64,000 bases of DNA, from the NCBI GenBank assembly GCA_013399875.1, contig VXAZ01009369.1, positions 1,441,298 to 1,505,297 of the forward strand. The letters are read 5' to 3'. The translations under genes were made by a program, and so were the position numbers. Below the pieces are notes generated by a model. That model saw nothing but the letters and a program-made list of their open reading frames with translations. It was not told where the DNA came from and searched no databases. Below are positions 12,501 through 26,018 of this stretch, one piece after another. The first letter of the stretch is position 1, and each line of letters begins with the position of its first letter. The DNA comes from Gymnorhina tibicen. Its lineage: Eukaryota; Chordata; Aves; Passeriformes; Artamidae.

Positions 12501-15500
12501 TATAAGGGCACTGAAAGATGGCATGCTTATCGAACAATCTACTTTTTTACTCAGCACGAAAGGTTTTTCTTAACAGGTAAAAAAATGAAGCAGAATAAAC
12601 TTAATCAGCACAGCATTTTGTCTTCTAAAATATGTGAAATTATAACAGCACTTGAAGACCAGAGCGTGGCAAATCCTCATACAAAGTCATTAATTGAACT
12701 TTGGTCCTAGGCAGCTGCCTTGCCTACTGATCTGTTTAATACAAACTATAGTTCTTGTCAAGAATGTTCTATTTTTTTTACATATTTAAATCATTAATCG
12801 GACAAAGAGTGACTGAGGTGATGGTATCTCAGTAGAAAACCTTTTGGCACCTTGCTCTAGCTTCTCTCCCATCTCCCTCCTTAGAATACAAAAACTCCTA
12901 AAAGTAGCTTGTGTTTTTCTGACATACCACCTGTAATTAGTCAGGAGGATGTTCAGGGAGCTTGACACAACTGAAAAAGTTACCTTTTTTTTATTATTTC
13001 CTGCTTGTGGTTCCTGGGTAAGAGCCATGCATAACAAACATAAGAACTGCTGACCTCCTGGATGGATTTTATCAACATGAAAGATTCAGGTCCCAAACCT
13101 TCCTTACAGCTGAGCTGGTGTAAACATTTAGTGAATGTGTATCTCAAATTTAGAAAAGACTACATGCAAAAAAATCATACACAGATATTGCAGACATACA
13201 CCAGATCACCCTAACTGAGAACAAAATTCCAGAATAGTAACATCAAGGTTAATTTGGCTTCAGAGCCTTCACATGCAGTGTTGAATCTTTCTTTCACTAG
13301 TAGTTCATTCAAACATTCCAAGATTTTATTTTACTGATGGTATTCAGGGTTCTAAAATCAGTCCTGAATAAGTCTTGTGAGTAGGGAGAAGTGATCAATA
13401 CAAGCAAAATGTTGATCTTGTCTTGAGAGCTACTTGTAGGGGGAATAGGTTGTTGCTGGCCGTGCAGGTATTTCACTGAGCTGAAGAAATCCTCTGTGAG
13501 TATCTGACTTAACAACCTTTCTCACCTTGCAGTTTCAAAGGAACTAATTTGGCACACCATAAAATGTTAATTTTCCAGGTGTTTCCTTAGAGGAAAGACA
13601 TGACTTCTCTTCATTTAAAAAAAAATTCTCAGTCTCCAAATCGTGACCTTTCTTTTTTAATTTAAAAGCGAGGTGGGGAAAGGGGGTGTCACTTACAGTT
13701 AGGTAGCAAAGGCAAAGTCACAGATGGGTGACCTTCTCTACACAAAAACCCTAACACTCACACCAAGCAATAAATGATAGGAGCCTTATGAACTCGGGAA
13801 AGGGTAATCAAACTGAAGTACAACACCACTTTTATCTAATAGCACCAAGGGTTACAGCACTTCCTTCCGAGCACATGGCAGCTGCAGGTTGGCAGGGGTG
13901 AGCTGGCTGTAGGACAGCCTGACCTCAGCCCTGTGTCCCATCTCCCTTCCCAAATGGAAAAAAAGCACATCTTCAAAAATTCCTTCAAAATAAACACAGA
14001 GGTTTCAAACAAACCTCTCCCAAGGGTACTTCAGTTGCCAAAATCTCACATTCCATTAACATGTTTCATGTCAAATGCCCCCCAAAGGAAAGTGTCTGCA
14101 GAAGTAGTCTCTACTCTCAAAAACTGGAGGTGGGACTTTGAGCAGTATGTCCTTGGCATGTGTAAGTCAGTAAGGTTATTTTGGGTCTGTGCCATTTGCC
14201 TCAGAAAACAGTAAGTTATGTCCAATTTTTACTGTTAGTCCTTCTCTCTAAAGAAATAATCCCCCCTTCAAAAAGCTGGTCTTTAGACTTCAAGGCTGAC
14301 ATGTCAGGAAGATGCATGCAAAAAAATTAAGTTGGAGAAAAGACAGAAAAATATGCAGGAGGGAGGGAAGACCAGTGAAAAAACGTAAGAATCACTGCTT
14401 GATTATGCCTCTGGGGAAACTGCGCTAGTAAGCACAACAACTCAATGTTACCTATTTGTATCTTACCACATCCATGTCAGCATTCCCTAATTTATTATAT
14501 ACTTTAATAGCCATATTTGTATTAGTTTCTGCTTCACACTGTCAACTTTGCTTGCAAAATGCAGACTACAGCATTTCCCCCGTACATCGGCACCACCAGT
14601 AGCCAGAAAACAGAAAACGAATTCTGCGTTTGGAGCATACGGTAGGGCTAACAATTTATATACACCAGAACAAAGGCAGCTGGAGTCCATTTTTATTACC
14701 TCTCAAGACAAAACTGCAGATCTTGCTTTGTTATTCATGTGGACAAGATGGCAGGGACGTCGCTAAGGAAACATGACAAGAATGCTACAAGATGCTATCT
14801 TACTCTGTTGAGTTTTTCCAGAGGCAAACAAAGTGAATTGTACTTGCAAGGACCACAAGCACTTCAAATTGCTCAAAAAGCCTCAGATCCGGAGGAGCTG
14901 GTCCCCTGCACTCTCTGCACATGGCTGACAGGTGCTGCATACACTACAGCAAAGCAGAATCAAGCCTTGAAAGTAATACCTTGAAAGTAATACTCTGGTG
15001 AAAGTGAGAGACCGGGGGAAGGGACAGTGAAGGGGGACGTTAAATTCATTGCCACAATAGGCTTCCAGGTATTAAAGCATAGCACAAATACTATGCTTAG
15101 TATCACTGTTCAGCTGGTTGCACACCACAGAGGAGGATGGGAGGATCCTTTCCCTCACCAGGTAACAGTGCCCCAGCAAAAACCGACACCAGTGAAAAAC
15201 TCCACAACAGAAGTCCTTTATTTACCCTTAAAAGAGCTAGAGTAGTCTCTGGGTAACTTCTTTTCTGTTTTGTTTAGTTACTAGACAGGGATCTCTGAAT
15301 CACTAATACAACATTTAATCTTAGTGGTTAATTTTAAATGCTTCAATTATTGATGTCAACCATTCCCTCAGCTTCTGCACAGGAACAGTCTCTGGTTTTA
15401 TACAGCACTGTCAGAATGAAGATCACTTAACAAATACCAGCATGGCTTTTGTGACAGGAAAGGTTGCAAGTGGTTGAGGTTTGGAGACCTGTTTCAGCAG

Positions 15501-17377
15501 GTCAATCAGCTTGAGAGAGAATTAAGTTTTGTAACCTTTAGCAAGGTTATGCTAAGAGGAAACAGGGATGTCCTTTCCCTAAATTCGAGAAACACAAAGT
15601 AGGCTACTCTCGCACTCAGAGAAATCCCAGGCCAGCCATTTCTGTAAATTTTTGATGCAAAAATCAGTCGCCTTCCTTCCTCTCAAAGCCTTACAGATGT
15701 GCCTGCAGTCTATTCCTGGGTTTCCAAGCACTCTTCACTTCTGGGTGTGCAAAAGTGGAGAGCCTTCCAACCCAGCCCTGCATTTCTTAGACACTCAAAA
15801 GTCTCTATAACCCTAAGCCACCAGCTCCCAAGTCCTACCTCTCCTGAAGAACAGAAAGGGTTGTGGTTTTTTCTACTAAGCTGAAAAATCTGTTTAGTAT
15901 AATCCCCCTCCAGAGGCTCACTTGCTGGTGGTCATCATCAAATTTTAACATTGAGCCTCTTGAGGTCCCCAGGCAGCTGCAGAGTCACATTAGCTTAATT
16001 CTGTAGATGGAGAGCAGAGGCAAAGATGCTTACCTCCACATGAGCAGGGAGTCCAACTGAAACAGCCAAGCCACAACACAAATATTTTGACACATACCCT
16101 CAACGCTGCTTCTTTCCGTGACCACAACCTAATCCCTCTTCATTACAGAGGCATGGAGGAAACAAAATGTCACAATACATTTAAGCCTCCATAGAAGTAA
16201 AGGACAAAGACCCCTGTGGCTCGGTGTGCAATAGCAACCAGTACTACTTTCCACAGTCCACTTGCAAGAAACCACTTCTGCAACCAATTTAATGTCTCAA
16301 ATTTGCCTCTGCATTTAATCGATCACTGAAGCACTGATCATGCTGGGACAATCAGATGATGTTATCAATTTCACTGCTAATGAGCGCCGAGGAACATAAT
16401 AGCTTTCAGTAAGTATATATGAGTGTTAGGTGCTGTTTACACACACTTCACGGAGAACAGTTGCATATCCTTCCCTCAGAGGCAGATACCTGTGTCCAGA
16501 AATGACAACAGGTATCAGCAGGTCCTCTGAATGTTATGATTTCCTGAAGCTAGTTCAGCCATCCCTCTAAACTACGAGAAGCACCACTGTTAGCAGGGTA
16601 GGCACATTGCTGGAAAAACTACATAGGCAAGATCCAAATGTGGGTACTGGGGCTGCCCCAGAATAAAAAAATCTCTGAAGTGAGATGAGAATTAGGCTTC
16701 TAAGTGAAGTTAACTACCTTGGGGCATTTGATTCAGCAATGTGCAACAGCAAGATAAAAGTAAGAATTTAAGAACATGTTGGTATCCTGCTTTTGAAGTG
16801 TATTTGTGCATTCAGCTAGCAAAGGTAATGGTAGGTGATTTTAGAAGGTTGCACTTGAATTCCTACTCACGATTCAAATGCAATTCATTCGAAAAAAAAT
16901 TTTTAAAAACATTTTAACATGCTCTAAAGGCCTGTTCCTAGTCCCGTTGAAGTCTGGGGAAATTTTGCCAACCATGTCACAAGAACAGATGAACTGGAAA
17001 GGAGAAGGCACGAAGTTAGATGTCTGTAATCCTGCCACCTTCTCCTGCATTACTGCCCAAGGAAGCACACACTGCACAAGACAACAGGACAGCATGACAC
17101 AATATTCCCCTCACTAGGAAGGGGGCTGCATCCATGAGTCAGTGGCAGAAGGCAAAGTCCCAAATGTAGGTTTGTCCCTCACTAGTAGGTTTGTGGCTAT
17201 AATCTACGCGGAATCACTCCCTACTAGAAAATCGAAACAAGGTTAAGGCATCCTGCGACATTCTCTTAGACAGCCCCAATGTAACCACACCCTCTCATGT
17301 GAGACAGTATCTGAGACCTTACCTTACAGAAAGGAGTAATCTTCACAACAGAAAGCAATGAGAACTGTGCTCCTTCC
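6561..17377. other. Gene-poor intergenic stretch
   Basis: No gene recognised. The longest open frame is 6928-7380 on the plus strand (150 codons). It has a hydrophobic start and several cysteines but matches no family I know, and it sits beside an old LINE, so I do not call it a gene. The rest holds no exon-like segment flanked by good splice sites that I could identify. Confidence 0.45.
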
Positions 17378-18173
17378 AGAGAGACCTTGACAGGCTTGAG
17401 GGGTGGACCTGAGAAAACTTAATGAAGTTCAACAAGAGCAAGTTCAAGGTTCTGCCCCTGGGTCAAGGCAATCCCAAGCACAAATACAGGCTGGGTGGAG
17501 AATGGACTGAGCGCAGCTCTGAGGAGAAGGACTCAGGGGTGCTGTTGGACAAAAAGCTTGACATGAGCCAGCAGTGTGCACTTGTAGCCCAGAAAGCCAG
17601 TGGAATCCTGGGCTGCATCCAAAGCAGGGTGGACAGCAGGTCCAGGGGGGTGATTCTGCCCTTCTACTCCACTCTGGTGACACCCCACCTGGAGAGCTGC
17701 ATCCAGTTATGGGGCCCCCAACATGAGAAGGGCTGGACCTGCTGGAGTGAGTCCAAAGGCCATGAAGATGATCAGAGGGCTGGAACACCATGCCTGAAGA
17801 CAAGCTGAAAGAGTTGAGGCTGTTGACCTTGGAGAAGAGAAGACTCTGGGAAGACCTTGTAGGGTCTTCCAGTTCCTAAAGGGACCCTACAAGAAAACTG
17901 GTGATGGACATTTTAAAAGGGCATGTAGTGATAGGACATGGGGGAATGGCTTTAAAGTGAAAGAGGTGAAAAAACTCTTTACTGTGAGGGTGGTGAGGCA
18001 CTGCAACAGATTGCCCAGGGGAGTGGACACCCCACCCCTGGAAGTGTTCATGGCTGGGTTGGAAGGGGCTTTAAGCAACCTGGTTCAGCAGAAGGTGTTG
18101 CTGCCCATGGCAGGAGAGGTGGAACTAGATGATCTTTAAGGTCCCTTCCAACCCAAACCATTCTATGATTCTC
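17378..18173 (+). mobile_element. CR1 LINE, 5'-truncated, with 3' end
   Basis: This is a 5'-truncated chicken-repeat-1 retrotransposon in plus orientation. It begins within the ORF2 reverse transcriptase 3' region ('gagaccttgacaggcttgag') and runs through 'cacaaatacaggctgggtgg' and 'aaactctttactgtgaggg'. It ends in the CR1 3' terminus 'ggtcccttccaacccaaacc' followed by 'attctatgattct' at about 18161-18173. A 128-codon frame (17422-17808) and its antisense shadow are remnants of the RT carboxyl end. Part of the middle, around 17800-17890, is rearranged relative to the usual CR1 order. Confidence 0.93.
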
Positions 18174-19079
18174 CCCAAAGAAAAGAAAGACACAGAGATG
18201 AACAAATCCATCCACACAGCAAGCCTTTGGAAGTCACAGAGCTGAAAACACATTTCTTTTGCCCCTCCTAATACCTTAACTTACAAGAAGCTGAGTGGCA
18301 GTTTCCAGGAAGGAAGGGATAAAAAAGAAAAAAAACACCTGATGTCCCTGTCAGTAAATGCCCATTACTCTTGTTTCTGAAGCTACCAGAAGGAAAATTT
18401 TATTTATAAAAATCAATACTGTCCACATCCTTCCCAGTGTAAAAGGCTATGTGCTTTCTTGCTCTAAATATGAAAACGTTCTCTATCCTTGTGTGATCCC
18501 ACAGACTGAAGGGAAATGCACCATTTGATGTAAATCATCAGAAGGAAACACAAATGGTCCCTGTGGAGAGATAACCCCTTCTTCTATCTGCATCTGTCAA
18601 GTTTGGCTCATGACAGAATTATGACCCCAAAATAACATTTTAATAAGTGTTTACATGCTACCACTCCCCAAAGACTATGCTGATAAAATTCTGCCTCAGA
18701 ACTAATTATGCTTCAAGACAAGGCTACCCTCAGTGGATGCAGCAGCGAGAAACAGGACAGAGATAGATCCGTCCTTGGCAAGCACTGGGCTCCTCCTTGT
18801 GGATGTCTTTGCAAAATTGCATGCTTTGCAAATATTCCTGTGAAAGGAAGGAAGAAAGAAGCTCAATTCATGTTTCAACATGCCTGGAATTTCCAGTGCC
18901 GATGTTAGTTATATTAAAAACATGAGAATATATTAACATGCATCCCCTTCTCCTTCCACCCTTCACCCCGATGGGACAAAGAGAGACAGATAAGCTGGCT
19001 GATCTCCTTGGAATCTCTCCTTGCTGTGGTGTTCAGGATCAGAGCATTGGAAAGGTAACACCACAGCAGCCATTTGACA
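18174..19079. other. Intergenic, nothing recognised
   Basis: Unique-looking AT-rich sequence between two CR1 remnants. No exon or RNA gene is identifiable. Confidence 0.4.
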
Positions 19080-19117
19080 GACCCCTTCCAACCCTACCAA
19101 TTCTGTGATTCTGTGAT
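19080..19117 (+). mobile_element. CR1 3'-terminal stub
   Basis: Only the last few dozen bases of a CR1 element are left: 'ccccttccaaccctaccaa' followed by 'ttctgtgattctgtgatt', a duplicated terminal octamer-type repeat. Such very short 3' stubs arise from early termination of target-primed reverse transcription. Confidence 0.7.
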
Positions 19118-19372
19118 TATCATCTTGTGCTATGAAGTGGACAAGACCAAATATTGTCATTGCAGGTGTACAGGTGAGAAAACACATGCCAACACACACC
19201 TGAAGACCTGAGGGAGATAAAACATCTTGGTGTTCCACATTCCCTCCTATACATTTCAGATCAGTTTCTATCTGCCCCAGACCATGAGAGCAGCAAGGAA
19301 ACAGAACAAAAGTGAATGGTGATTTAAAATCTTGCCCTTTTCATCTCAATGCCAAAAAAAAAAAAAAAAAAA

Positions 19373-20329
19373 NNNNNNNNNNNNNNNNNNNNNNNNNNNN
19401 NNNNNNNNNNNNNNNNNNNNNNNNNNNNNNNNNNNNNNNNNNNNNNNNNNNNNNNNNNNNNNNNNNNNNNNNNNNNNNNNNNNNNNNNNNNNNNNNNNNN
19501 NNNNNNNNNNNNNNNNNNNNNNNNNNNNNNNNNNNNNNNNNNNNNNNNNNNNNNNNNNNNNNNNNNNNNNNNNNNNNNNNNNNNNNNNNNNNNNNNNNNN
19601 NNNNNNNNNNNNNNNNNNNNNNNNNNNNNNNNNNNNNNNNNNNNNNNNNNNNNNNNNNNNNNNNNNNNNNNNNNNNNNNNNNNNNNNNNNNNNNNNNNNN
19701 NNNNNNNNNNNNNNNNNNNNNNNNNNNNNNNNNNNNNNNNNNNNNNNNNNNNNNNNNNNNNNNNNNNNNNNNNNNNNNNNNNNNNNNNNNNNNNNNNNNN
19801 NNNNNNNNNNNNNNNNNNNNNNNNNNNNNNNNNNNNNNNNNNNNNNNNNNNNNNNNNNNNNNNNNNNNNNNNNNNNNNNNNNNNNNNNNNNNNNNNNNNN
19901 NNNNNNNNNNNNNNNNNNNNNNNNNNNNNNNNNNNNNNNNNNNNNNNNNNNNNNNNNNNNNNNNNNNNNNNNNNNNNNNNNNNNNNNNNNNNNNNNNNNN
20001 NNNNNNNNNNNNNNNNNNNNNNNNNNNNNNNNNNNNNNNNNNNNNNNNNNNNNNNNNNNNNNNNNNNNNNNNNNNNNNNNNNNNNNNNNNNNNNNNNNNN
20101 NNNNNNNNNNNNNNNNNNNNNNNNNNNNNNNNNNNNNNNNNNNNNNNNNNNNNNNNNNNNNNNNNNNNNNNNNNNNNNNNNNNNNNNNNNNNNNNNNNNN
20201 NNNNNNNNNNNNNNNNNNNNNNNNNNNNNNNNNNNNNNNNNNNNNNNNNNNNNNNNNNNNNNNNNNNNNNNNNNNNNNNNNNNNNNNNNNNNNNNNNNNN
20301 NNNNNNNNNNNNNNNNNNNNNNNNNNNNN
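19373..20329. other. Assembly gap (957 Ns)
   Basis: The sequence is unknown. The left edge is a run of 18 A (19355-19372) and the right edge is a (TG)n tract (20330-20348), so the gap probably stopped at low-complexity DNA. Long open frames through this interval are artefacts of the Ns. Confidence 0.99.
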
Positions 20330-20348
20330 TGTGTGTGTGTGTGTGTGT
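20330..20348. repeat. (TG)n microsatellite at gap edge
   Basis: A perfect TG/GT dinucleotide run directly follows the Ns. Its true length is unknown because it is cut by the gap. Confidence 0.95.
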
Positions 20349-21682
20349 AGTCTTTCCCCAGTCTGCAGTCTCCAACATGCAAAAGAAATTCTTGTGTGAA
20401 ATGGTGAATCTGGAGTCTCTGTCCTCAAGAAAGCTACTATTTTATAATGTTCATCTGCTACTCTATCAGCAGAAAATTGTTTCTCTTCTGCCATAAGTGA
20501 ACTTTTTTATTCTGGTTAACATTCAGTGTTCATGTTGTATTTAAAGGAACATATTTCTTTAACCCACAAGTGATGAATATCATTTTGATCTGTTTTAATT
20601 AAGAAATAGTATTTCCTGACTTCACTAGTGATTTCTGAACTCTACCTCTCTAACAGTTTATCTATGCATTCCAAAGATATTCTGTATCTTCATCTCTGGA
20701 AACTGCTTTGGTAGGAGCTGAAGAAATTTTAGGGACAGACTTCTGGCCTTTTTTGTATAACCTATGATGTGCACCAGTACCTCTGACCAAAAGCACCCAG
20801 AACTTCACAACAAAGAGATGTCAGTGCATGCCTGGCCTCTCACCTCCCCAACTCACAACCTTCAGGAAACTCTTTGCTTTGCCTACTCTCAGCACAAGAC
20901 CTGTGCTGTATGTAAGACAACGTGTACTCATTCTGGCATGTGCATTGTATCACATTACCAGGTCAGTTTGAATATCAGCCTGAGGTGCATGCTGCTCATG
21001 CTTTGTTTACCTGCACAGAACCTAGACCACACTTTCACGTGGCTCTAAAACAGTCACGTGAAAAATCATCCATCAACCACAGAATGGGCAAAACGGCAGC
21101 AGTGCAAGAGGTCAATGTCTCAGCCTAAGCTTAGGGCTGTCAGAGATCATTACAACTTCAAAAGCATATTTTCATGACGAAACAAAGCAGTAACAATCCT
21201 TCCGTTTCAGATTTTATGCTTTAAGGATCTTTATCCAAAATTCAAGCCACTACCCTAAGGAACAGTAAGTATAGCAGCATATGTCATTAGACAACCTGAG
21301 AATGATTAACAAGAGCTCTCTAAACAGTTCTTTCTTTTCTGAGATGGCTGTGTAATCTGCAATAATTTACTTCATCCTACAGGCTCATGAAACTCTTTAC
21401 CCTGGCTATATAATCTGAACAAAAAAGACCATTTCATCTACTGATTATAAGAAATAAATAAAAACCTTGCTACAAGAAGACGAGACGGCCCTTTTGGCTG
21501 TGTAACGTTGCCATCTAGTGATCGTCTCCAGATGTTGCACCCGAGAGGTCCCACCCGTTGTGCTTAAATCTGGCCTTACCCTGAATCACCAGGGAACTTC
21601 ACAGCAGACATTCCGTCCTGGCCGGAAAAAGTCAGTCAAACTGGTTTGTAACAGTGTTGGAGAGACATCTTTTCTATATATA
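20349..21682. other. Intergenic, nothing recognised
   Basis: No exon, RNA or repeat recognised between the gap-edge microsatellite and the next CR1. Confidence 0.4.
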
Positions 21683-21990
21683 TCATAAAATTATACAGTA
21701 GTTTGGGTTGGAAGGACCATTAAGGGCCATTTAGACCAACACCCCTGCAGTGAGCAAGAGTATCTTCAACTAGATCAGATTGCTCAGAACCCCATGTAAC
21801 TTGACTTTGAATGTTTCAAGGCATGGATGAGGCATCTTCCACCTCTCTGGGCAAGCTGTTCCAGTGTTTCACCACCCTGCTTATCACAAAAAATTTCTTT
21901 ATATCTAATCTAAATCAACCCTCTTTTAAGTTTAAAACCATTACCCCTTCTCCTATTGCAACAGGCCCCACAAAAACTTTGTTCCCCCCA
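21683..21990 (-). mobile_element. CR1 LINE 3' fragment (antisense)
   Basis: The reverse complement of a CR1 3' end. On the plus strand it starts with 'agtttgggttggaaggacc', continues through 'ccaacacccctgcagtgagc', 'gggcaagctgttccagtgtt' and 'ttaaaaccattacccct', and ends near 'aacaggccccacaaaaac'. It is about 300 bp long, so the element lies in minus orientation, and it is moderately diverged from the usual CR1 sequence. Confidence 0.92.
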
Positions 21991-22007
21991 AAAAAAGTTT
22001 GTCTCTA

Positions 22008-22074
22008 TATGTATACACTGCATGCATATGTGTATATATATATTTCTTTTATATATACATATCTATATATATAA
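22008..22074. repeat. (TA)n/(ATAC)n low-complexity tract
   Basis: Alternating TA, TATG and TATATC units form an imperfect AT microsatellite next to the CR1 fragment. Confidence 0.85.
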
Positions 22075-23989
22075 CCTCAGGATAAACAGATACAAACAAA
22101 ATGTTGGCTCCTAATCCATTGACCAAAACAGATTTTGTTTACCCTACTTAAGGGTCTAAGCTAATGGTGATCTATAAAGAGAGGGATAATAGAAGAAATT
22201 GGCTGGACGTCAACAGTGAGGATAACTAATGGAAAAGAGAAAACTTGCACCAATGCTTATTCCATATTCAGATTTGAAAACTCAGCAGATAATCACCTCA
22301 GCGAGTTTGCCCACAACAGGAATAATACAGATACCCAAGATATTAAAAAGGGGGATAGGGGACAGCAGTGGGCAACAATAAAAACAAACACCAAGTGAAG
22401 AAATACAACCAGGGAACAACCTTCATGGATGAAAGCACATCCGAATCCATTCAGCATGGAGAGCTTTGAAATATCTGGCAGTGTCGGCAGCAGGCAGTCT
22501 GAGAGGTAATATTTGTGTGTACTGGCTGTGTACCAGCACCACAGGATATTTTAAAAGGTAGATTCTCACAGTGATTTTTACCCTCAGGTCTTCCTATGCC
22601 TGGCTCAGATGGTGGTCAATGGGAAAGATCAATGGAGTTTTGGAGACTCAAGACAGACCAGTCAAAAAATTTGCTGCTAATCTAAAACTCTGCTGTGCCT
22701 CTGCAAACACAGGAAATCTAAATAACTTCAGAGGGAGAAAACAAAAGGAATCCCCAATTTAACTGCCCCCAGGCACTGCCCCCTGACAAACCCTGGGTTG
22801 CTGGCACCATTGCACTTTCTTTCAATAAAAATAATAATAATAAAAATCAGGAAGAAAAATGTAATGAAAGTAATTCAAAAACTAAAGTCAAATAAAGCAG
22901 TAAAGTTTTACTAGTGTTCTTTAGACATGGTGCAAAATATGCTGGAAGGAGTCCAAGTTAGAAAGGCCTAATTCTCAAAAGAAACAAATGAGTTGCAAGT
23001 CCAAATCATCAAAATAAAATTACTCAAGACAGAAAGGCAGTAAGTGTACACAACAGTACAATGATAGAGATAAAACAATGAAAAGCTGTTCACCTGACGT
23101 CTCGTTCTTCTCGACTATTTGACAATGCAATTACTGTCACATTTAGCACTTTCCTATGTATTTCAGGAGACGAGGTCTAATTTTTCATGCTTTTGAGGAA
23201 ACATCACACCAAAATGTCATGAGTAACTAATGAGCTTTTTGTAAACACCCAGCAGAAAATCCATTTATAGGGCCAGTTGTGTGTGCATACAGGTCCTTCT
23301 ATGAGGCTCCTAATTCGCTATCCTCCCCTCTCATAATTTGAGCACTTACACTGAGAGCACAAGTATTCTTCAGAAATAAATCAATACAAATCAAGAGCAA
23401 AATAACCTGTGGGGAAAAAAAAATCATCCGCCTTTTTAACGAAGATATACTGAAGAGATCTGCAATTATCACCTGAGAAAAGGCACACTGCCCACAAAAG
23501 CCAAGTACTCTAAAGAAGACAGAACAACAACAGCTGCAGATGTTTATGTGTTTCTCTCTCCATTTTAAGTATATATTTGCCATGAAAAATTTTATCCAAA
23601 CATGGATCACGAGCTGATGATTGTCCACTTTCTTTACCTGGGGAAAGATGTTTATTTAGAACAGACTTAATGAATTATCCTCCCTTCACACATTTTTATG
23701 CCTCTCTGTTTGAACTGTTCTATTGATAGCATTTTTAGTTCAACCTTGATGTTGTAAGAGAAAGATTCAGAAAACCAGTAAGTGCTATTGGCTGAGGGCC
23801 TAATTCAAATATACAATAGAGATTGACTACAATGTTTCTTTACAGCTTTTTGTTCCTGAGCCCAGAAGTTAGTAGAACTGTTTTTCAACTGCATTTTAAA
23901 TCATTATTTACTCCCTTTTTAATTCTTACAGCTGAGTGTGTTCTTTCTTTCAAGCTGATTTTTCAGACAAACCAAGTCCATATTTCGGA
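22075..23989. other. Intergenic, nothing recognised
   Basis: AT-rich unique sequence with an (AAT)n-like run near 22829-22845. No exon is supported. The 109-codon minus frame at 23299-23628 has no recognisable family features. Confidence 0.4.
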
Positions 23990-24080
23990 TTCAACCCTTA
24001 ATAAAACACAACCAGAGAATAGAGACTGGAACTGAAGTCTGCCTCCTCCCAGCTACACACCTTAACCACTAAACCACAAA
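23990..24080 (-). mobile_element. MIR/tRNA-derived SINE-like remnant
   Basis: On the minus strand a tRNA-like promoter pair is visible: an A-box-like 'tttagtggttaagg' near 24075-24055 and a B-box-like 'cagttccagtc' near 24030. Spacing and order resemble the head of amniote MIR/CORE-SINEs. The copy is old and short and the limits are rough. Confidence 0.4.
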
Positions 24081-25444
24081 CACAGATGCTCCAGACAGAA
24101 CTTTAAAGCTTACATACCATGTTAAGCAGCAACATTACCCCTTCTCTAAGTGTAATTAAAAAGAAATCAGTCACACAAAACTGTATTTTGTAGGATAGAT
24201 CCTACCACAGACCAACTCCCATGAGCATTTGCAGAATCAAGCAGCCCACAAGCCAGAGGCAGAAGAGAACTTTCATTCCCGTGCCCGCAGAGTTCAGACA
24301 TCATTTAATACCCGAGGTGCTTCACTTGCCAAGAAAACAATAATCCCTAACACATGCAGAGTGAAGGAACTCGGGGAACTTCAGTCAACCAAAGATGCCC
24401 CTGCGTAAATTAGAAACCTCTAGGGTCTAAACACTATCTAAACAAAACTCTTTGGGTCATAATTTAAGATTCAAGGACCTGACAAATGTCAAGCATATAA
24501 ATTCCAACTTGCACTTGGTCTTGTTCCTACCATCTTTCCATAGAATGAGCCTTGAGCTGCAGGGGAGGTTCCTGAACTCTGTGGGACCACTAATACAGTA
24601 ACCACAGTCAGAAGCTGCAGTAGGAACACTCAGAGGGAAATGAAACTGGGACAACCCTGCAGCAAAAGGAAAAGAAAACCATTCACATGCAAAAGGTATT
24701 AATCTACAGCCACATCTGCAAAGATTCATGCCTCAAAATTGCTTCTCTTGCACTAACAAGCCTGCTGTGGAGATAGATTGATAGAAAACTTGTGAGCCAT
24801 CTTATTTGGTATCTGTTGCAGTGCTTTGCAGGTTTTATGGCCATACAAAAATACCCTTTTCTTTCTGTAATTGGCTCTGCTCAATACTTCACAACCATTT
24901 TTATTCTCTGTCTCTCTGGAGAATTAAAAGGATTCCGACTTTAACTCAGGAGAGAAATTAAACCTCTAATTAGACCAGGTGTGCCTAGAACTGAATTCCC
25001 CAGGAATCCTAAATAATTCTACCTTCATTTTACAAATTTATAAATCATTACAATGCAAAACCTGTAAATAGGAATTAGTCAGGAGCTTAAAACTGTACTG
25101 AAACACCAGGAATGAGTGTATGCTTCCCACGCTGCAAACATCCCACGAAGCATTAAATTCCTGCTCCAAAGCTCACTGGAATGAGTGAAAAGAGACCCAT
25201 AGGGGTTTGGATCAAACCTGAAACCCTGCAGGCATACAGTATTTAACCAGATAGAGCTGCCCAGGCTTGACAGAAACAGCTTAGGAGACACAAGTTAGCT
25301 CACCCAATGAGTTATATGAGCTTCCCAAGGCCCATGTAGAGGCTTTGCATAAAGGATGAAAGCACAGATAAAGCTGGACCTGTGGTGCTAAGTGCCTCTG
25401 AACAAGAAATAATCTGCCCACGGCTCAGAGAAAATTAAAGTGCA

Positions 25445-25600
25445 AAAGAAGAAACAATTTGCTTAAGGTCACACAGGAGAGTCAGAATTACCATACACGT
25501 CATCTGAATCCCATTCTTGTGGCTCATCCCCTCATTCTGAGCTCTGCCTGCTGCACTGAAAGGTTTAACACTTTAACCAGCCTCCCTGGATAACACTACT
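25445..25600 (-). mobile_element. MIR-like SINE remnant
   Basis: The plus strand contains 'gcttaaggtcacacagga' (25463-25480), the reverse of the MIR core phrase meaning 'tgtgtgacctt..gc'. It is flanked by text resembling the reversed tRNA-related part ('tgaatcccattcttg') and a pyrimidine-rich segment. I infer a degenerate MIR/CORE-SINE in minus orientation. Confidence 0.45.
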
Positions 25601-26000
25601 GGTGCAGGGAAAAGCAGGTCTTCCTGAGTTAAACAGACATCAAACTCACTCTTTGCAAGGAAGAAAAGGTTATGCTGATAGTTCTCCTGAGCAGACAGAT
25701 CTGTGGAAGAAAAGGTTATCCTGATAGCTCTTCTGAGCAAATGGATCTATGGAGAAAGGTTACCCACATGTGTATCGAAAAGTGCTCAAAGGGCAGGGCT
25801 GCTCACACCTCAAAGGACATTTCTTTGCTATTCATTGGATTGCTTGACTGTCCAAGAAAAAAACACGTGTGAAAATCAAGTAAATGGCATTTATGGTTCA
25901 TCCATGCTAATCTTTAAGCATGAAACCTGCTCACATGGGTCAGTTAAGCATCCACTGATTTTCTCAATCATGGAACAAATGCTGGCACATCAGTAATTTT

Positions 26001-26018
26001 AAATAAATAAATAAATAA
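26001..26018. repeat. (AAAT)n microsatellite
   Basis: Four tandem AAAT units follow a T-rich end in otherwise unremarkable intergenic DNA. Confidence 0.9.

Noticed and set aside
15420..15480. 'ataccagcatggctttt' resembling an internal CR1 RT phrase
   Set aside because: The similarity covers only about 30 bp and is not followed by further CR1 text, so I do not call an element.
17422..17808. 128-codon frame and its 119-codon antisense partner
   Set aside because: Both lie wholly inside a CR1 3' region; the plus frame is a reverse-transcriptase remnant and the minus frame its shadow.
19312..20496. Long open frames of over 330 codons through the N region
   Set aside because: They exist only because Ns contain no stops; the real flanking parts are a few codons long.
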